The notes under the pieces were generated by a model. That model saw only the letters and a list, made by a program, of their open reading frames with translations, was not told the DNA's origin and searched no databases. The position numbers and the translations under genes are program-made. A stretch of DNA of 64,000 bases, taken from positions 3,224,001 to 3,288,000 of the forward strand of contig OZ252103.1 in assembly GCA_965248395.1 (NCBI GenBank), read 5' to 3'. Below are positions 8,961 to 17,854 of this stretch, piece by piece. The stretch's first letter is position 1. The number at the start of each line of letters is the position of its first letter. Source of the DNA: JAAXHH01 sp965248395. Its GTDB lineage: Bacteria > JAAXHH01.

Positions 8961-9701
8961 TTAGCGCAACCTGAATAAAACCGGCTGCGCCACCCAGACG
9001 GCCACCGGCCTGCTGTTCTGAATAGCCGGCGTATACACCCATTTCCTAATGGCCTCGAGTGCAGCTTCGTCTAGTCCCGCGCCAACCCCCCTCAGCAGTA
9101 TGGCGTCACGGACTCTGCCTTGCTTGTCAACCAGGATCTTGATTAACACCGTTCCCTCTATACCCGCCTTTCGGGCCAACTCCGGGTAATCGGGTTGTAT
9201 GCGGGTAACTGCCGCAGGCGGTGTTTCGAAGGGCACGAATTCATCGGGCGGCGGCAGCGCATCGTCATCTATCTGGATGTTCTCTTCTTCCGGTGCAATG
9301 ATGACGATGTTCTCTTCCTCGATGTCCTGGATCACCGGTGCGATACTCTGGCTCATCTCGGTCTGTGTGGCGATCGTCATCTCGGCGGATACCTCGGCGT
9401 CATCCACGGGCTCCGGTATACCGATCACCGGCCTGGATGGCGCCTCCACCGGAACCTCGGGCATTTCCGGCGCGTCGGTAAGGGCCGGCGGCGGCCCCAG
9501 GTCGGCGTAGGTCACGATCGTGGTCGCGTACTGCCTGTTCATCTCCTGTAGATACCACACAGTCCAGTAGGCGCCGACGGCCAGAACATGCAGGATAATC
9601 GCGGCTATTATTGCATTCCTGGCGTGCTTCTGGTAATAGGACTTTAAGGCGGACTCTTTCTTGAGAGGGAAATGCTCGACGCTAAGCAGCGATCCGATCA
9701 T
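8961..9701 (-). CDS. tonB: TonB-family energy transducer
   Basis: The 246-residue inner-membrane-anchored periplasmic protein has a cytoplasmic N-terminus, one transmembrane helix (NAIIAAIILHVLAVGAYW, residues 28-45), a Pro/Glu/Asp-rich spacer to about residue 160, and a TonB C-terminal domain (IQPDYPELARKAGIEGTVL, then GLDEAALEAIRKWVYTPA). The start overlaps the upstream exbD stop as ATGA. As the last gene of the cluster, it should pass proton-motive energy from ExbB/ExbD to an outer-membrane receptor, which is not encoded in the window. Confidence 0.93.
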   Translation of the reverse strand: MIGSLLSVEHFPLKKESALKSYYQKHARNAIIAAIILHVLAVGAYWTVWYLQEMNRQYATTIVTYADLGPPPALTDAPEMPEVPVEAPSRPVIGIPEPVDDAEVSAEMTIATQTEMSQSIAPVIQDIEEENIVIIAPEEENIQIDDDALPPPDEFVPFETPPAAVTRIQPDYPELARKAGIEGTVLIKILVDKQGRVRDAILLRGVGAGLDEAALEAIRKWVYTPAIQNSRPVAVWVAQPVLFRLR

Positions 9702-10213
9702 GAGCCAAACACCTCCTCAAATTTATCCTGCTCCAGGACCGTGATGCTGAACCGGTCGATGGCGCCCAACTGAAGTTCGTCCATGACGTTGACCATCTGC
9801 TCGTAGGGACTCGTGCGCTGGATCATGACCAGAGTCACAAGCTTGGACTCGCCGTCATGTTCCTCGGCGTTCTCCTCTTCCTTCTCCTTGATGAATTCCT
9901 GGATGTCCGCCAGTTCAAGCATTTCCGGCGTCATGTCCCGGCCGATCTGCCAGAACATGCGGTCGTCATCCAGCATGTAGACCAACAGCACGTTCGATTC
10001 CGCGATCTCGACCTTGTCATCCTTGTCGGGCGGAATGTTGAGTTCCATGGTCTGCGGCGCTCTGAATACCGTGGTAACCATGAAGAAAATGAGCAGAAGG
10101 AAAGCGATGTCCACCATGGGCGTCATGTCGATGTTGATGGGCCCACGCTTCTTTTTCTTGCCACCTGCCTGTTTTCTGTCGCTGGCTTTCTCAGCGCCTT
10201 GGACAGCTGCCAT
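9698..10213 (-). CDS. exbD: ExbD-like biopolymer transport protein (copy 1)
   Basis: The 171-residue protein has the ExbD/TolR signature INIDMTPMVDIAFLLLIFFM (residues about 27-46), where the transmembrane Asp carries protons, followed by a periplasmic domain with an acidic insert (KEKEEENAEEHDGES). A strong AAGGAGGTG site precedes the ATG. It overlaps tonB by 4 bp and follows the other exbD by 6 bp. Two ExbD paralogues next to one ExbB is a known arrangement in Bacteroidota-like lineages. Confidence 0.92.
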   Translation of the reverse strand: MAAVQGAEKASDRKQAGGKKKKRGPINIDMTPMVDIAFLLLIFFMVTTVFRAPQTMELNIPPDKDDKVEIAESNVLLVYMLDDDRMFWQIGRDMTPEMLELADIQEFIKEKEEENAEEHDGESKLVTLVMIQRTSPYEQMVNVMDELQLGAIDRFSITVLEQDKFEEVFGS

Positions 10214-10219
10214 GTGTCA

Positions 10220-10708
10220 TCACCTCCTTACCAGGTTATTGTTGACCGGTCTCAAACTGGTCGGCTCTTCGTCCGACGATATATCGAAGTCGTCCTCGAA
10301 GTTGGTGACCAGGTTGAAACGGGTGTTGTTCGTTTTCTGGAGGATCTCCATCATGTCGCTGATTACGCCAAACTCAGCGTTCTTGTGCGCCTTGATGGCG
10401 ATACGCAACCTCGGGTTTCGTATGCGCGCCTCCACCAGTGCCCTCTCCATCTCAGATATCTCGATCGACACTTCCGGCTGGGGCTCCAGCCGCCAGAACA
10501 ACCGGCTCTCGGGTCTCGGACCGACCGTCAGGATCACGACGTCCGATTCAGGAAGCTTGATCACCGAATGCGATTCCGGAAGCAGAATGGCGATCGATTC
10601 GGGTTCCTTGAACTGCGTCGTGGCCATGAAGAAAATGAGCAGCAGGAAGGCGATATCCACCATCGGCGTCATGTCGATGAATACCGGGGAATGCTTTGAA
10701 CTCGCCAT
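10220..10708 (-). CDS. exbD: ExbD-like biopolymer transport protein (copy 2)
   Basis: The 162-residue second ExbD carries VFIDMTPMVDIAFLLLIFFMA near the N-terminus with the conserved Asp, then a periplasmic domain (LRIAIKAHKNAEFGVISDMM). AAGGAG lies upstream of the ATG. It differs from copy 1 throughout the periplasmic half, so the two probably form a heteromeric stator rather than being a recent duplication. Confidence 0.92.
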   Translation of the reverse strand: MASSKHSPVFIDMTPMVDIAFLLLIFFMATTQFKEPESIAILLPESHSVIKLPESDVVILTVGPRPESRLFWRLEPQPEVSIEISEMERALVEARIRNPRLRIAIKAHKNAEFGVISDMMEILQKTNNTRFNLVTNFEDDFDISSDEEPTSLRPVNNNLVRR

Positions 10709-10734
10709 ATCTAAAACTCCTTAACACCGCCCAA

Positions 10735-11451
10735 TTAGGCGCGGCCGGTAAGAATGGCTACGACTTCCTGCGACACCTCGTCAGTTGCGTAGGTGAACAT
10801 GTCCACCTTGTTGACGAAATAGTTGTACGCCACGATACCCATGATAGCCGCGGCCAGTCCGCCCGCCGTGTTGATCAGCGCTTCCGAGATACCGAGGGCG
10901 AGCTGAATGGCGTCCGGCGCGCCTTCGTTGGCCATGGCGGAAAAGGCACGGATCATACCGATCGTCGTACCGAGCAGCCCCACCAGAGTGGCGATGGTGG
11001 CGATGGTCTGAAGGGCGATAAGGTTACGTTCGAGCAACGGGGTTTCGAGGGCGTTGGCTTCGTCGAAAGCCCGCTTGATCTCCGCCACCTGCCGGTCGCT
11101 CGTCAGGTTCTCATCGTGAATGGTCTGAAACCGCTCGAGACCGGCGCGCAGCACGTTTGCCATGGTACCCTGCTGCGAATTGCACAGGTTGATAGCCCGG
11201 GCGACATCGTTGTTTCGTATCGCGCCCATCGAATCCCTGAGAAAGGCCACCTGCGACCGCTTGCCGCGGGCCTTTTTCAGCGTCAACGAACGCTCTATGA
11301 TAAAGGTAATATCCAGCATTGTGAGCACCATGAGGCCGATGACCACGGGTCCGCCGTCCTTCACGAACTGGGGCAGAAAGTACTCGTATATGATGTAGGA
11401 AACGATAAAGCTAAGGACGATGATGATCATGATAAAGGCGCCTGGCCGCAT
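10735..11451 (-). CDS. exbB: ExbB/TolQ/MotA-family proton channel
   Basis: Inner-membrane stator protein of 238 residues. Membrane segments are near residues 6-26 (MIIIVLSFIVSYIIYEYF), 35-55, and in the C-terminal half (IATIATLVGLLGTTIGMI and GGLAAAIMGIVAYNYFV). The MotA/TolQ/ExbB proton-channel domain is clear from LVGLLGTTIGMIRAF and EALINTAGGLAAAI. I place the start at 11451 because AAGGAGAATTGAT precedes it; the open frame extends 45 codons upstream without such a site. The 268 bp between it and the TPR gene hold no gene, and I see no convincing promoter there. Confidence 0.92.
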   Translation of the reverse strand: MRPGAFIMIIIVLSFIVSYIIYEYFLPQFVKDGGPVVIGLMVLTMLDITFIIERSLTLKKARGKRSQVAFLRDSMGAIRNNDVARAINLCNSQQGTMANVLRAGLERFQTIHDENLTSDRQVAEIKRAFDEANALETPLLERNLIALQTIATIATLVGLLGTTIGMIRAFSAMANEGAPDAIQLALGISEALINTAGGLAAAIMGIVAYNYFVNKVDMFTYATDEVSQEVVAILTGRA

Positions 11452-11719
11452 ATCAATTCTCCTTGACTTTGTTCTGTTGCGATAGTGAATGAAAACCTGA
11501 ACAATCATCTCACAGTGAAATAATCCCTGCCAGATAAACCTGGTATTGCCGAATCGTAACGAGTCCTTTTTACGTCGGCGGGACAAACGCCTTCCTTTAC
11601 CACCACCTTTCCATCCGTGTCCTGTGTTTGTTGCCTGTAAACACGCTCATGCTATGTGTTTTCTGTATGCTGATCAACTCCGTTTACTGTCGTTCTGTCA
11701 GTTACGCTTACACGCCATT

Positions 11720-13708
11720 TCAGCGGCCCTGCATCTGCTCGTAGATCTCCCGAACAGTGTTCAACTGTTCCCGCGCCTTGCCGTTATTCGGATCAAGCTT
11801 CAGGCATTCCCGGTAGTGGCGGATCGCCGGGGCGAGTTGCTGCGAGTTCGTATAGGACTGGGCGAGTAATAGATGATAGGAAGCGTTGTCGGGCTTCAAC
11901 TCCACGGCTTTTCGCAGTCGACCGATGGCGCCGGCCCAATCCTCTTTCAAAACCCGGTCGAATCCGAGACGGTAATAAGCGTCGTGGTCCGAAGGATCGA
12001 TTTCAAGCACGCGCTGAAACGTCGTGCGTGCATTGGAATAGTCCTCCAGGATCAGGTAGGCCATACCCAGGTATTTCAGGGGCTGAAGGATGGACTTGGG
12101 ATCCTTTTCGCCCTCTTCGGCCCGCAGGTTGAGTACCTGGATCAGGGCGTCCCTGGCCACCGCGCCGTCGTTGGCCACCAGGCCGGCGATACCCATGTTC
12201 AGGAAGGCCGTGTAAGACGTGCTGTCGTGGGCGACCTTTGCCCGGTACATGTCCAGAGAAGCGGCGTATATCTCCGGTCGCTGGTCCCTCTCCACGTTGC
12301 GTGCCTCGCCGTAGAGTTCCCTGCCGAGGTTATAATAAACGTTGCTGAGCGTTATCCTGGCCCGGTCGTCCTCCTGTACCCGTATTGCGGGTTCAAGCAC
12401 CATTTTGAGAGCTGTCACGGCCTGTGCGTACTGGCCCTGCTTGATAAAGGAACGGCCGTAGTAGACATAGGGGTTCTGATCGCTCGGATTGACCCTGATG
12501 GCCTCCTCCAGGTACGGTATGGCCTCTCCATACTTTTCCTGGTCGAAGAGAACCAGTGCCAGCTGGATATAGGGTTTCTCGGACGAGCCGTCCAGTTCAA
12601 TGGATTTCTTCAGGTTGACGATGCCCTCGTCGTACTGGCCCACCTCAGGCTGTGTCTGTACCCAGCCCAGGCTGAAATACAGCGCCGCGTTGTCGGCGAT
12701 CTGCATCAGTGCTTCCTTGTAGGCGTTGACCGCCTCCGTGTACATGCCTTCCGCAACCAGTCCGTCACCCATGGGCAGATAGGCCTCGGTCTTTCCGGGG
12801 TCAAGTTCTACGGTCTTCAGGTAGTGGGGCACGGCCATCTTGATACGCTGGGTCTTATTGAACGACTCGGCCAGCATGAAATAGGCCTCGGCGTTGGTCT
12901 GGTCCATCGCCACGAATTTTTCCAGCGGTTCGACGACGAGCGGGTACCGTGTGGCGACAAACTGGATGTATCCCTGTTGGTACCATGCGTCCTTCAGGGT
13001 GGGATCGAGTTCCGTCGCTTTCTGGTAACCAGCGTACGATTCGTTCCACTGCCTAGCCTTGAAATGCAACTGGCCGATCCTGTAATAGGTCATGGCCGCG
13101 CTCGGGGAATCGGGTTGCATGGCCAGGGCCTGGCGATAGTAAGTGATGGCCAGTCCCCATACGTTCTGGGCCTCGTAGACGTCGCCGAGCCCTCTCACGT
13201 ACAGCGGGTTTTGCGGGTCCACGCCGCTCGCCCTGGTGAAGAGTACCATGGCGCTTTGCAGATCGTCCTGGGCAATGGCGAGTTGTCCCTGCGCGTAGAA
13301 AAACCGGGCGTCTTTTTCCTTGGTCCGCTTCAGTCCTTCCTTGATCGACTTCTCCGCGTTCTCGAACTGTCCCTTTTCAATCTGCAGCAGGTTGAGTTCG
13401 AAACGGGCGTCGTGGTTCTTCTTCTGCTGATCCACGGCGATGAGGAATTCGGACAGCGCTTCGTCGGTATGCCCCTGGCGCTTGAGCGCCATGCCGAGCA
13501 GGTAATGGGCGTCCGTGTTTTTCTTCCCGTTGCTGAGCACGTCCCGGAGTATGGAAACGGTTTCGTCGTAATTCCCGCCATCGTAGGCAGCCCGGGCGGC
13601 GCCCACGCTCTGCGCTTCCACCTTTAGCGGCGCACCGGACAGCAACAGCACGCCCAGGGCAAGGAAGACGCCGAGATAAATCCTACGGTTGACTCCTGCG
13701 ATCCGCAT
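11720..13708 (-). CDS. Secreted tetratricopeptide-repeat protein
   Basis: The 662-residue protein has a signal peptide (RRIYLGVFLALGVLLLSGAPLKVEAQ) and then almost continuous TPR units, about fourteen, for example NGKKNTDAHYLLGMALKRQG and NPYVYYGRSFIKQG. The start is at 13708 with GGGAGGAAA upstream; an earlier in-frame start lacks a site. It should be a periplasmic scaffold. Its place between a PstS-like lipoprotein and ExbB/ExbD/TonB suggests it helps assemble the TonB complex or couple it to a receptor, which is inference. Confidence 0.88.
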   Translation of the reverse strand: MRIAGVNRRIYLGVFLALGVLLLSGAPLKVEAQSVGAARAAYDGGNYDETVSILRDVLSNGKKNTDAHYLLGMALKRQGHTDEALSEFLIAVDQQKKNHDARFELNLLQIEKGQFENAEKSIKEGLKRTKEKDARFFYAQGQLAIAQDDLQSAMVLFTRASGVDPQNPLYVRGLGDVYEAQNVWGLAITYYRQALAMQPDSPSAAMTYYRIGQLHFKARQWNESYAGYQKATELDPTLKDAWYQQGYIQFVATRYPLVVEPLEKFVAMDQTNAEAYFMLAESFNKTQRIKMAVPHYLKTVELDPGKTEAYLPMGDGLVAEGMYTEAVNAYKEALMQIADNAALYFSLGWVQTQPEVGQYDEGIVNLKKSIELDGSSEKPYIQLALVLFDQEKYGEAIPYLEEAIRVNPSDQNPYVYYGRSFIKQGQYAQAVTALKMVLEPAIRVQEDDRARITLSNVYYNLGRELYGEARNVERDQRPEIYAASLDMYRAKVAHDSTSYTAFLNMGIAGLVANDGAVARDALIQVLNLRAEEGEKDPKSILQPLKYLGMAYLILEDYSNARTTFQRVLEIDPSDHDAYYRLGFDRVLKEDWAGAIGRLRKAVELKPDNASYHLLLAQSYTNSQQLAPAIRHYRECLKLDPNNGKAREQLNTVREIYEQMQGR

Positions 13709-13788
13709 GTTCGTTTCCTCCCGTGTTTTTACACTTTCAATCGAAGAAGCCATGCCACCTGCGCGGCACGGTCATCTACGGTCGTTTA

Positions 13789-14700
13789 CTAGTCCAGTTT
13801 GACCGTCCGAACCGGCATGGTCGCAGGTACAATACCTTCGTCTATGGCGATCTGCTGCCCTTTTACCGCGGTCAGAAAGGTTACAAAGCCCGATACCAGG
13901 TTGACCTCGAAGGACGATTTCTTGAAATAGCACAGCACCAGGGACCGCAGCAGCGGATACTGCCTTTTATGAATCTTGTCCTGTGTGGGAAGATAAAACC
14001 TGGCGCCTTCCTCCTCTCCAACACGGATGATTTTGTAATACCCCATCGTCCTGGGAGACGTCGTCATCAGCACGCCCGTGATTCCGATTGCGCCTGGATT
14101 GCTGCCCGCAGTACCCGTCAGAACGGCCATCGTACTGCAGGGTAATACGCCGGCACCGTATTCCGCGTCACCGAGCACACGGTTCACGAAGACCTCGTAG
14201 GTGCCCGAATTCCGATCCCTGATCAAGGGACGGATACGTATGTCCCTGCCACCCACTTCCCGCCAATTGGTGATCTTGCCTGTGTAGATGTCTTTAAGCT
14301 GCCCCACCGTCAATTCTTCGACCGGATTGTCGCCATGAAGGATGACCGCGAGGGCGTCGTGGGCCACCGTCCGAGTGACAAACTTGCGTTCACCGGCCGA
14401 TAGCGCCTCGATCTCCGCCTCGTTCGGTTCGCGGGACATCACCGCCATGCGACTTCGGCCCTCGGCGAGCTCGACCAGCGCTTCCCTCGAGGTCGTTCGG
14501 CCCACGTCGACGAAGGCTTCGTTGTAGATTTGCTGATACTTTATGGCCGATTTTTCTATGTACGAAAACGCGACCTCCGCGCTGGATACCTTTATGTAAC
14601 CCCTGGTGGCGGTTTCTTCAGGTTCGCTGCATCCTGCCGCCAAAAGAAGGCAGGCTATCCCCATCCACGCTATTCGGATTTGGACTCCGAACCTTTCCAT
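13789..14700 (-). CDS. PstS-like phosphate-type substrate-binding lipoprotein
   Basis: The 303-residue lipoprotein has lipobox LLAAGC (Cys at about residue 24) and a PBP-like domain. Features typical of PstS-like proteins are IYTGKITNWREVGG, RDRNSGTYEVF (the SGT phosphate loop) and GAIGITGV. AGAGGATGATTC precedes the ATG. No pstC, pstA, pstB or phoU is present; the gene sits with ExbB/ExbD/TonB and a TPR protein instead. It may bind phosphate or another oxyanion and act with a TonB-dependent system. Its 5' end overlaps the small membrane gene by 31 bp. Confidence 0.85.
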   Translation of the reverse strand: MERFGVQIRIAWMGIACLLLAAGCSEPEETATRGYIKVSSAEVAFSYIEKSAIKYQQIYNEAFVDVGRTTSREALVELAEGRSRMAVMSREPNEAEIEALSAGERKFVTRTVAHDALAVILHGDNPVEELTVGQLKDIYTGKITNWREVGGRDIRIRPLIRDRNSGTYEVFVNRVLGDAEYGAGVLPCSTMAVLTGTAGSNPGAIGITGVLMTTSPRTMGYYKIIRVGEEEGARFYLPTQDKIHKRQYPLLRSLVLCYFKKSSFEVNLVSGFVTFLTAVKGQQIAIDEGIVPATMPVRTVKLD

Positions 14701-14933
14701 GAATCATCCTCTAAGATCGAGCGGGTCTCCCGCGCCCTCTTTTCCCCGTAGTAGGTGGTAAAGAAACGGAAAATCCCGTATAGTATGAGTACGCTGCCGA
14801 AAACCAGCCTCAACTGTTCCGTCTGTATGTAGATCCGCAGGAGGTTGCCGGTCAGAACCAGCACGCCGGAAACGAGCATAACCGTCGCAACCAGGTAGCC
14901 GAGGGACTGACGAAAAGACGTGATACGAATCAT
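14670..14933 (-). CDS. Small two-helix membrane protein
   Basis: The 87-residue protein has two hydrophobic helices (LGYLVATVMLVSGVLVLTG, about 11-29, and LVFGSVLILYGIFRFF, about 43-58), then a charged C-terminus (GEKRARETRSILEDD). It is the first gene of the PstS-TPR-Exb-TonB cluster. Its 3' end overlaps the PstS-like gene by 31 bp in another frame, which argues for coupling and for the gene being real. No strong ribosome binding site is seen. The family is not recognised. Confidence 0.65.
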   Translation of the reverse strand: MIRITSFRQSLGYLVATVMLVSGVLVLTGNLLRIYIQTEQLRLVFGSVLILYGIFRFFTTYYGEKRARETRSILEDDSWKGSESKSE

Positions 14934-15267
14934 ACGCGGGCGAGACGGAATCCAATGTGCGGGCGCTACCGGGCATTTTCGTTCATAGCTTCACCGCAGA
15001 GTACGATAGACGAAACCGCCTTGTCCAGCCCTGTACGGCAACGACTTCGATCCATCAGCGGCCAAGCAGGGAAATGCAGGATTCCAAGGGTCGCGGTTTC
15101 CCAAAGTTTTCGATTGTAACTAAATAAAGGTGGCAATCCTTTTTGTCAAGAAAAACTTATGGGCTCCGTTCGCTCGTAGGGTGACAGGAAAATGACGATT
15201 CCGTGAATGTTACAGCTCTCGAATCGATGCCCGGACAAGCCTTTGTTCAGCCCGACACCGATGGTGT
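14934..15267. other. Gene-free interval between the epimerase and the TonB-cluster
   Basis: These 334 bp have no coding frame I can support. The part near 15105-15165 is AT-rich and contains the minus-strand promoter listed separately. No terminator hairpin with a U-tract was found for the epimerase gene. Confidence 0.6.
15121..15149 (-). promoter_or_regulatory. Sigma-70-type promoter of the PstS/TPR/Exb/TonB operon
   Basis: On the minus strand, TTGACA (15149-15144), a 17-bp spacer, then TATTTA (15126-15121), in an AT-rich patch about 190 bp before the first gene. The -35 is consensus and the -10 moderate. Confidence 0.55.
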
Positions 15268-15708
15268 TCATCGCGCCTGGTCGTCCGCGCATTTTTCACA
15301 CAGTTCGATCAGCACGCCGTGTGCGCTCCGGGGGTGAACAAAGGCAACCCGTACACCGCCGGCCCCGGTACGCGGTTTTTCATCTATAAGCCGGAATCCC
15401 CGCTCGCGCAGGATCTCCAGCGTTTCCCCTACGTCGTCGACTTCGAAGGCCACGTGATGAATGCCCTCGCCGCGCTTTTCGATGAAGCGGGCCACCGGGC
15501 TCTGGGGATCCGTCGCCTCCAGGAGCTCTACCTCGGTATCGCCGATGGGCAGAAAGGCCACGGTTACGCGGTCGCTCTCGACGGTTTCCCGGCCGTGCAG
15601 GGGCAACCCGAGAGCGTCGTGGTAGAGACGAAGCGCTTCGTCCAGGTCCCGCACCGCGATCCCGATGTGTGCGATGCGCGCGGTCTTGCGCGGATGTTCC
15701 GTAGACAT
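15268..15708 (-). CDS. mce: Methylmalonyl-CoA epimerase
   Basis: Vicinal-oxygen-chelate fold enzyme interconverting (2R)- and (2S)-methylmalonyl-CoA. The 146-residue length is typical. Metal ligands are visible as the His in ARIAHIGIAVRDLDEAL, His in GIHHVAFEVDD and Glu in GVLIELCE; the text around them (ALGLPLHGRETVESDRVTVAFLPIGDTEVELLEA) is standard for the family. GGAG lies about 12 bases upstream of the ATG. It follows the mutase gene by 75 bp on the same strand, so the two form the propionyl-CoA/succinyl-CoA branch. Confidence 0.95.
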   Translation of the reverse strand: MSTEHPRKTARIAHIGIAVRDLDEALRLYHDALGLPLHGRETVESDRVTVAFLPIGDTEVELLEATDPQSPVARFIEKRGEGIHHVAFEVDDVGETLEILRERGFRLIDEKPRTGAGGVRVAFVHPRSAHGVLIELCEKCADDQAR

Positions 15709-15783
15709 GGAAACGGGTTTCTCCTACTAGGGGTTGATACGCTCGTAATATTGTATGCTCAATGGGTCGTAATGCTTCTGGTG

Positions 15784-17457
15784 TCAGAAACGCTCGGGTC
15801 TTTGATATTCGCCGAAAACGCCGCGAAGCGTATCACAGATCTCGCCCAGCGTCGCCCGCTTGCGCACCGCTTCGATGATCAGCGGCATCAGGTTGGTCTC
15901 GGTCCGGGACGCGGCTTCCAGTGCCCGCAGCGCCTTCGCCGAGGCCTGCCCATCCCGCGCATGCCTGAATGCACGGGCCCGTTCGACCTGGCGGCCCTCG
16001 ATCGCGGGGTCAATGGGAAAAGGAGCCGGGCCCTCCTCCTCGGCGTCGGTAAAGCGGTTTACCCCCACGATGACCTGTTCTTCTTGCTCGACGGCCATCT
16101 GGTACGCGTAGGCGCTCCGGCTGATCTCTTCCTGGGGATAGCCCGCCTCGATGGCCCCGAGGGCGCCGCCCAATTCGTCGATGCGTTCCAGGTATGCCAA
16201 CGCAGCCTTTTCAATCTCACATGTAAGGGACTCGACGAAGTAGGATCCGGCAAAGGGATCCACCGCGTCAGTCACCCCGGTTTCGTATGCGATGACCTGC
16301 TGCGTGCGCAGGGCGAGGGTCGCCGCCGATTCGGAGGGCAGTGCAAGCGCCTCGTCGAGACTGTTGGTGTGGAGGGACTGCGTTCCACCGCACACCGCGG
16401 CAAGGGCCTGCAGCGCCACCCGGACGACGTTGTTCTCCGGCTGCTGCGCGGTCAGCGTCGATCCGCCGGTCTGGGTATGAAACCGAAGCTGCCAGGACCG
16501 GGGATTCCTCGCGCCTATCCGTTCCCGCATGAGCCGGGCCCAGAGCCTCCGGGCCGCGCGGAACTTGGCCACCTCTTCGAAGAACTGGTTGTGGGCGTTG
16601 AAGAAGAAGGAAAGCTGGGGGGCGAAAGCGTCCACGTCGACCCCCGCGTCCATGACCGCCTTCACGTATCCCAGGCCGTTGGCCAGGGTGAAGGCGACCT
16701 CCTGCACCGCGGTGGCCCCTGCTTCACGGATGTGGTAGCCGCTGATGCTGATGGGGTTCCACTTCGGCATGCAGTCGGCGCAGTACCGGATCAAGTCGGT
16801 GGCCAGGCGCAGGGAGGGACCCGGCGGATAGATGAACGTGCCCCTTGCGATGTATTCCTTCAGGATGTCGTTCTGCACCGTGCCCGCGAGACGATCCATC
16901 GGGACGCCGCGCTCCTCGGCCACGGCCGCGTAGAGCGCCACCAGGATCGTGGCCGTGGCGTTGATGGTGAGCGACGTGCTGACGGACTCCTGCGGGATTT
17001 CATCGAACAGGGTCCGCATGTCGTCGATGGTGGAGATGGCTACGCCTGTGCGTCCCACCTCGCCGGCCACCATGGGATGATCGGAATCATAGCCGATCTG
17101 GGTAGGCAGGTCGAAGGCCACGGAAAGACCCGTCTGCCCTTGTGACAGCAGGTACCGGTACCGGGCGTTGGTCTCTTCGGCCGAACCGAATCCGGCGTAC
17201 TGCCGCATGGTCCAGAGCCGGCCCCGGTACATGGTCGAGCGAATGCCCCGGGTATACGGGTATTGCCCGGGGGTCCCGATATCGGTTTCCGGATCGATGT
17301 TGGCCGTGTCTTCGGGGGTGTACAATCTTTGCACGGGGATGCCCGAACCGGTTTCGAACCGTTCCCGGCGTTCGGGCATGCGTTCCAGGGCTGGCCCCAG
17401 CTTCTCTTCTTCCCAGGTCTTACGGGCTTTTTTAATAGTGTCCTTACCAGGATTCAT
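15784..17457 (-). CDS. Methylmalonyl-CoA mutase, large (catalytic) subunit without B12 domain
   Basis: The 557-residue TIM-barrel subunit catalyses the adenosylcobalamin-dependent interconversion of methylmalonyl-CoA and succinyl-CoA. Landmarks are PYTRGIRSTMYRGRLWTMRQYAGF (CoA/substrate region), GLSVAFDLPTQIGYDSDHP, NPISISGYHIREAGA and GGTQSLHTNSLDEALALPSE. The chain ends right after the catalytic domain, so the B12-binding subunit (DxHxxG) must be a separate gene, and none lies in the window. This split form is common in archaea and several bacterial phyla. The epimerase follows directly. No cobalamin riboswitch is visible upstream. Confidence 0.95.
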   Translation of the reverse strand: MNPGKDTIKKARKTWEEEKLGPALERMPERRERFETGSGIPVQRLYTPEDTANIDPETDIGTPGQYPYTRGIRSTMYRGRLWTMRQYAGFGSAEETNARYRYLLSQGQTGLSVAFDLPTQIGYDSDHPMVAGEVGRTGVAISTIDDMRTLFDEIPQESVSTSLTINATATILVALYAAVAEERGVPMDRLAGTVQNDILKEYIARGTFIYPPGPSLRLATDLIRYCADCMPKWNPISISGYHIREAGATAVQEVAFTLANGLGYVKAVMDAGVDVDAFAPQLSFFFNAHNQFFEEVAKFRAARRLWARLMRERIGARNPRSWQLRFHTQTGGSTLTAQQPENNVVRVALQALAAVCGGTQSLHTNSLDEALALPSESAATLALRTQQVIAYETGVTDAVDPFAGSYFVESLTCEIEKAALAYLERIDELGGALGAIEAGYPQEEISRSAYAYQMAVEQEEQVIVGVNRFTDAEEEGPAPFPIDPAIEGRQVERARAFRHARDGQASAKALRALEAASRTETNLMPLIIEAVRKRATLGEICDTLRGVFGEYQRPERF

Positions 17458-17566
17458 GACAGGGGATCCCGCGGTCTACATGTAGATGAGGTAACTAACA
17501 AGGCTTACAATCTACACTGGAATCACCGCAGGTCAACGAGTTTGGGAATCGTGTTTGAGGTAAGGA

Positions 17567-17854
17567 TTACCGAGCCCGACCGTTCAGAAGAATCTCTTTG
17601 ATTTCCGAAACGTCCGTCTTCAACTCGGACACATCCGTCTTCAACTCGGACACATCCGTCTTCAACTCGGACACGTCCGTCTTCAACTCGGACACGTCCG
17701 TCTTCAACTCGGACACGTCCGTCTCCAACCGACAAAGACGTTCATCCGTGCATTTGTGGTATCGATCGATCTTTTTGTCAATATGGACGATCTTGGACGC
17801 CATCTCTCGACTATAGGTTTCTACCGTCCGGATGACGTCCTGGTTGGTTGGCAT
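17567..17854 (-). CDS. Heptad-repeat coiled-coil protein, unknown function
   Basis: The 95-residue protein begins MPTNQDVIRTVETYSREM at an ATG with GAGGAGATATCC before it. The second half is six near-identical heptads TDVSELK (residues about 45-86), ending TDVSEIKEILLNG. The hydrophobic positions (V and L) make an ideal coiled coil. The N-terminal helix (ASKIVHIDKKIDRYHKCTDERL) resembles the helix leading into the repeat in short coiled-coil proteins found in many uncultured bacteria. The heptads are encoded by a tandem 21-bp DNA repeat, so copy number could vary between strains. Function unknown. Confidence 0.65.
   Translation of the reverse strand: MPTNQDVIRTVETYSREMASKIVHIDKKIDRYHKCTDERLCRLETDVSELKTDVSELKTDVSELKTDVSELKTDVSELKTDVSEIKEILLNGRAR
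17611..17736. repeat. In-frame 21-bp tandem minisatellite (five units plus a decayed sixth)
   Basis: Units start at 17611, 17632, 17653, 17674 and 17695. They differ only at one position (CGTCC or CATCC at the unit start). A degenerate sixth unit runs to 17736. Each unit encodes one heptad of the coiled-coil protein on the minus strand. Confidence 0.9.

Noticed and set aside
15319..17145. Long plus-strand open frame of about 600 codons opposite the mutase gene
   Set aside because: It is an antisense shadow of a GC-rich gene; its translation lacks any domain and the minus-strand frame is clearly methylmalonyl-CoA mutase.
17458..17566. Cobalamin riboswitch before the methylmalonyl-CoA mutase gene
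   Set aside because: The interval is too short and lacks the B12-box sequence.
17611..17736. 21-bp repeats as a CRISPR array
   Set aside because: The units are contiguous with no spacers and lie in frame inside a coding sequence.
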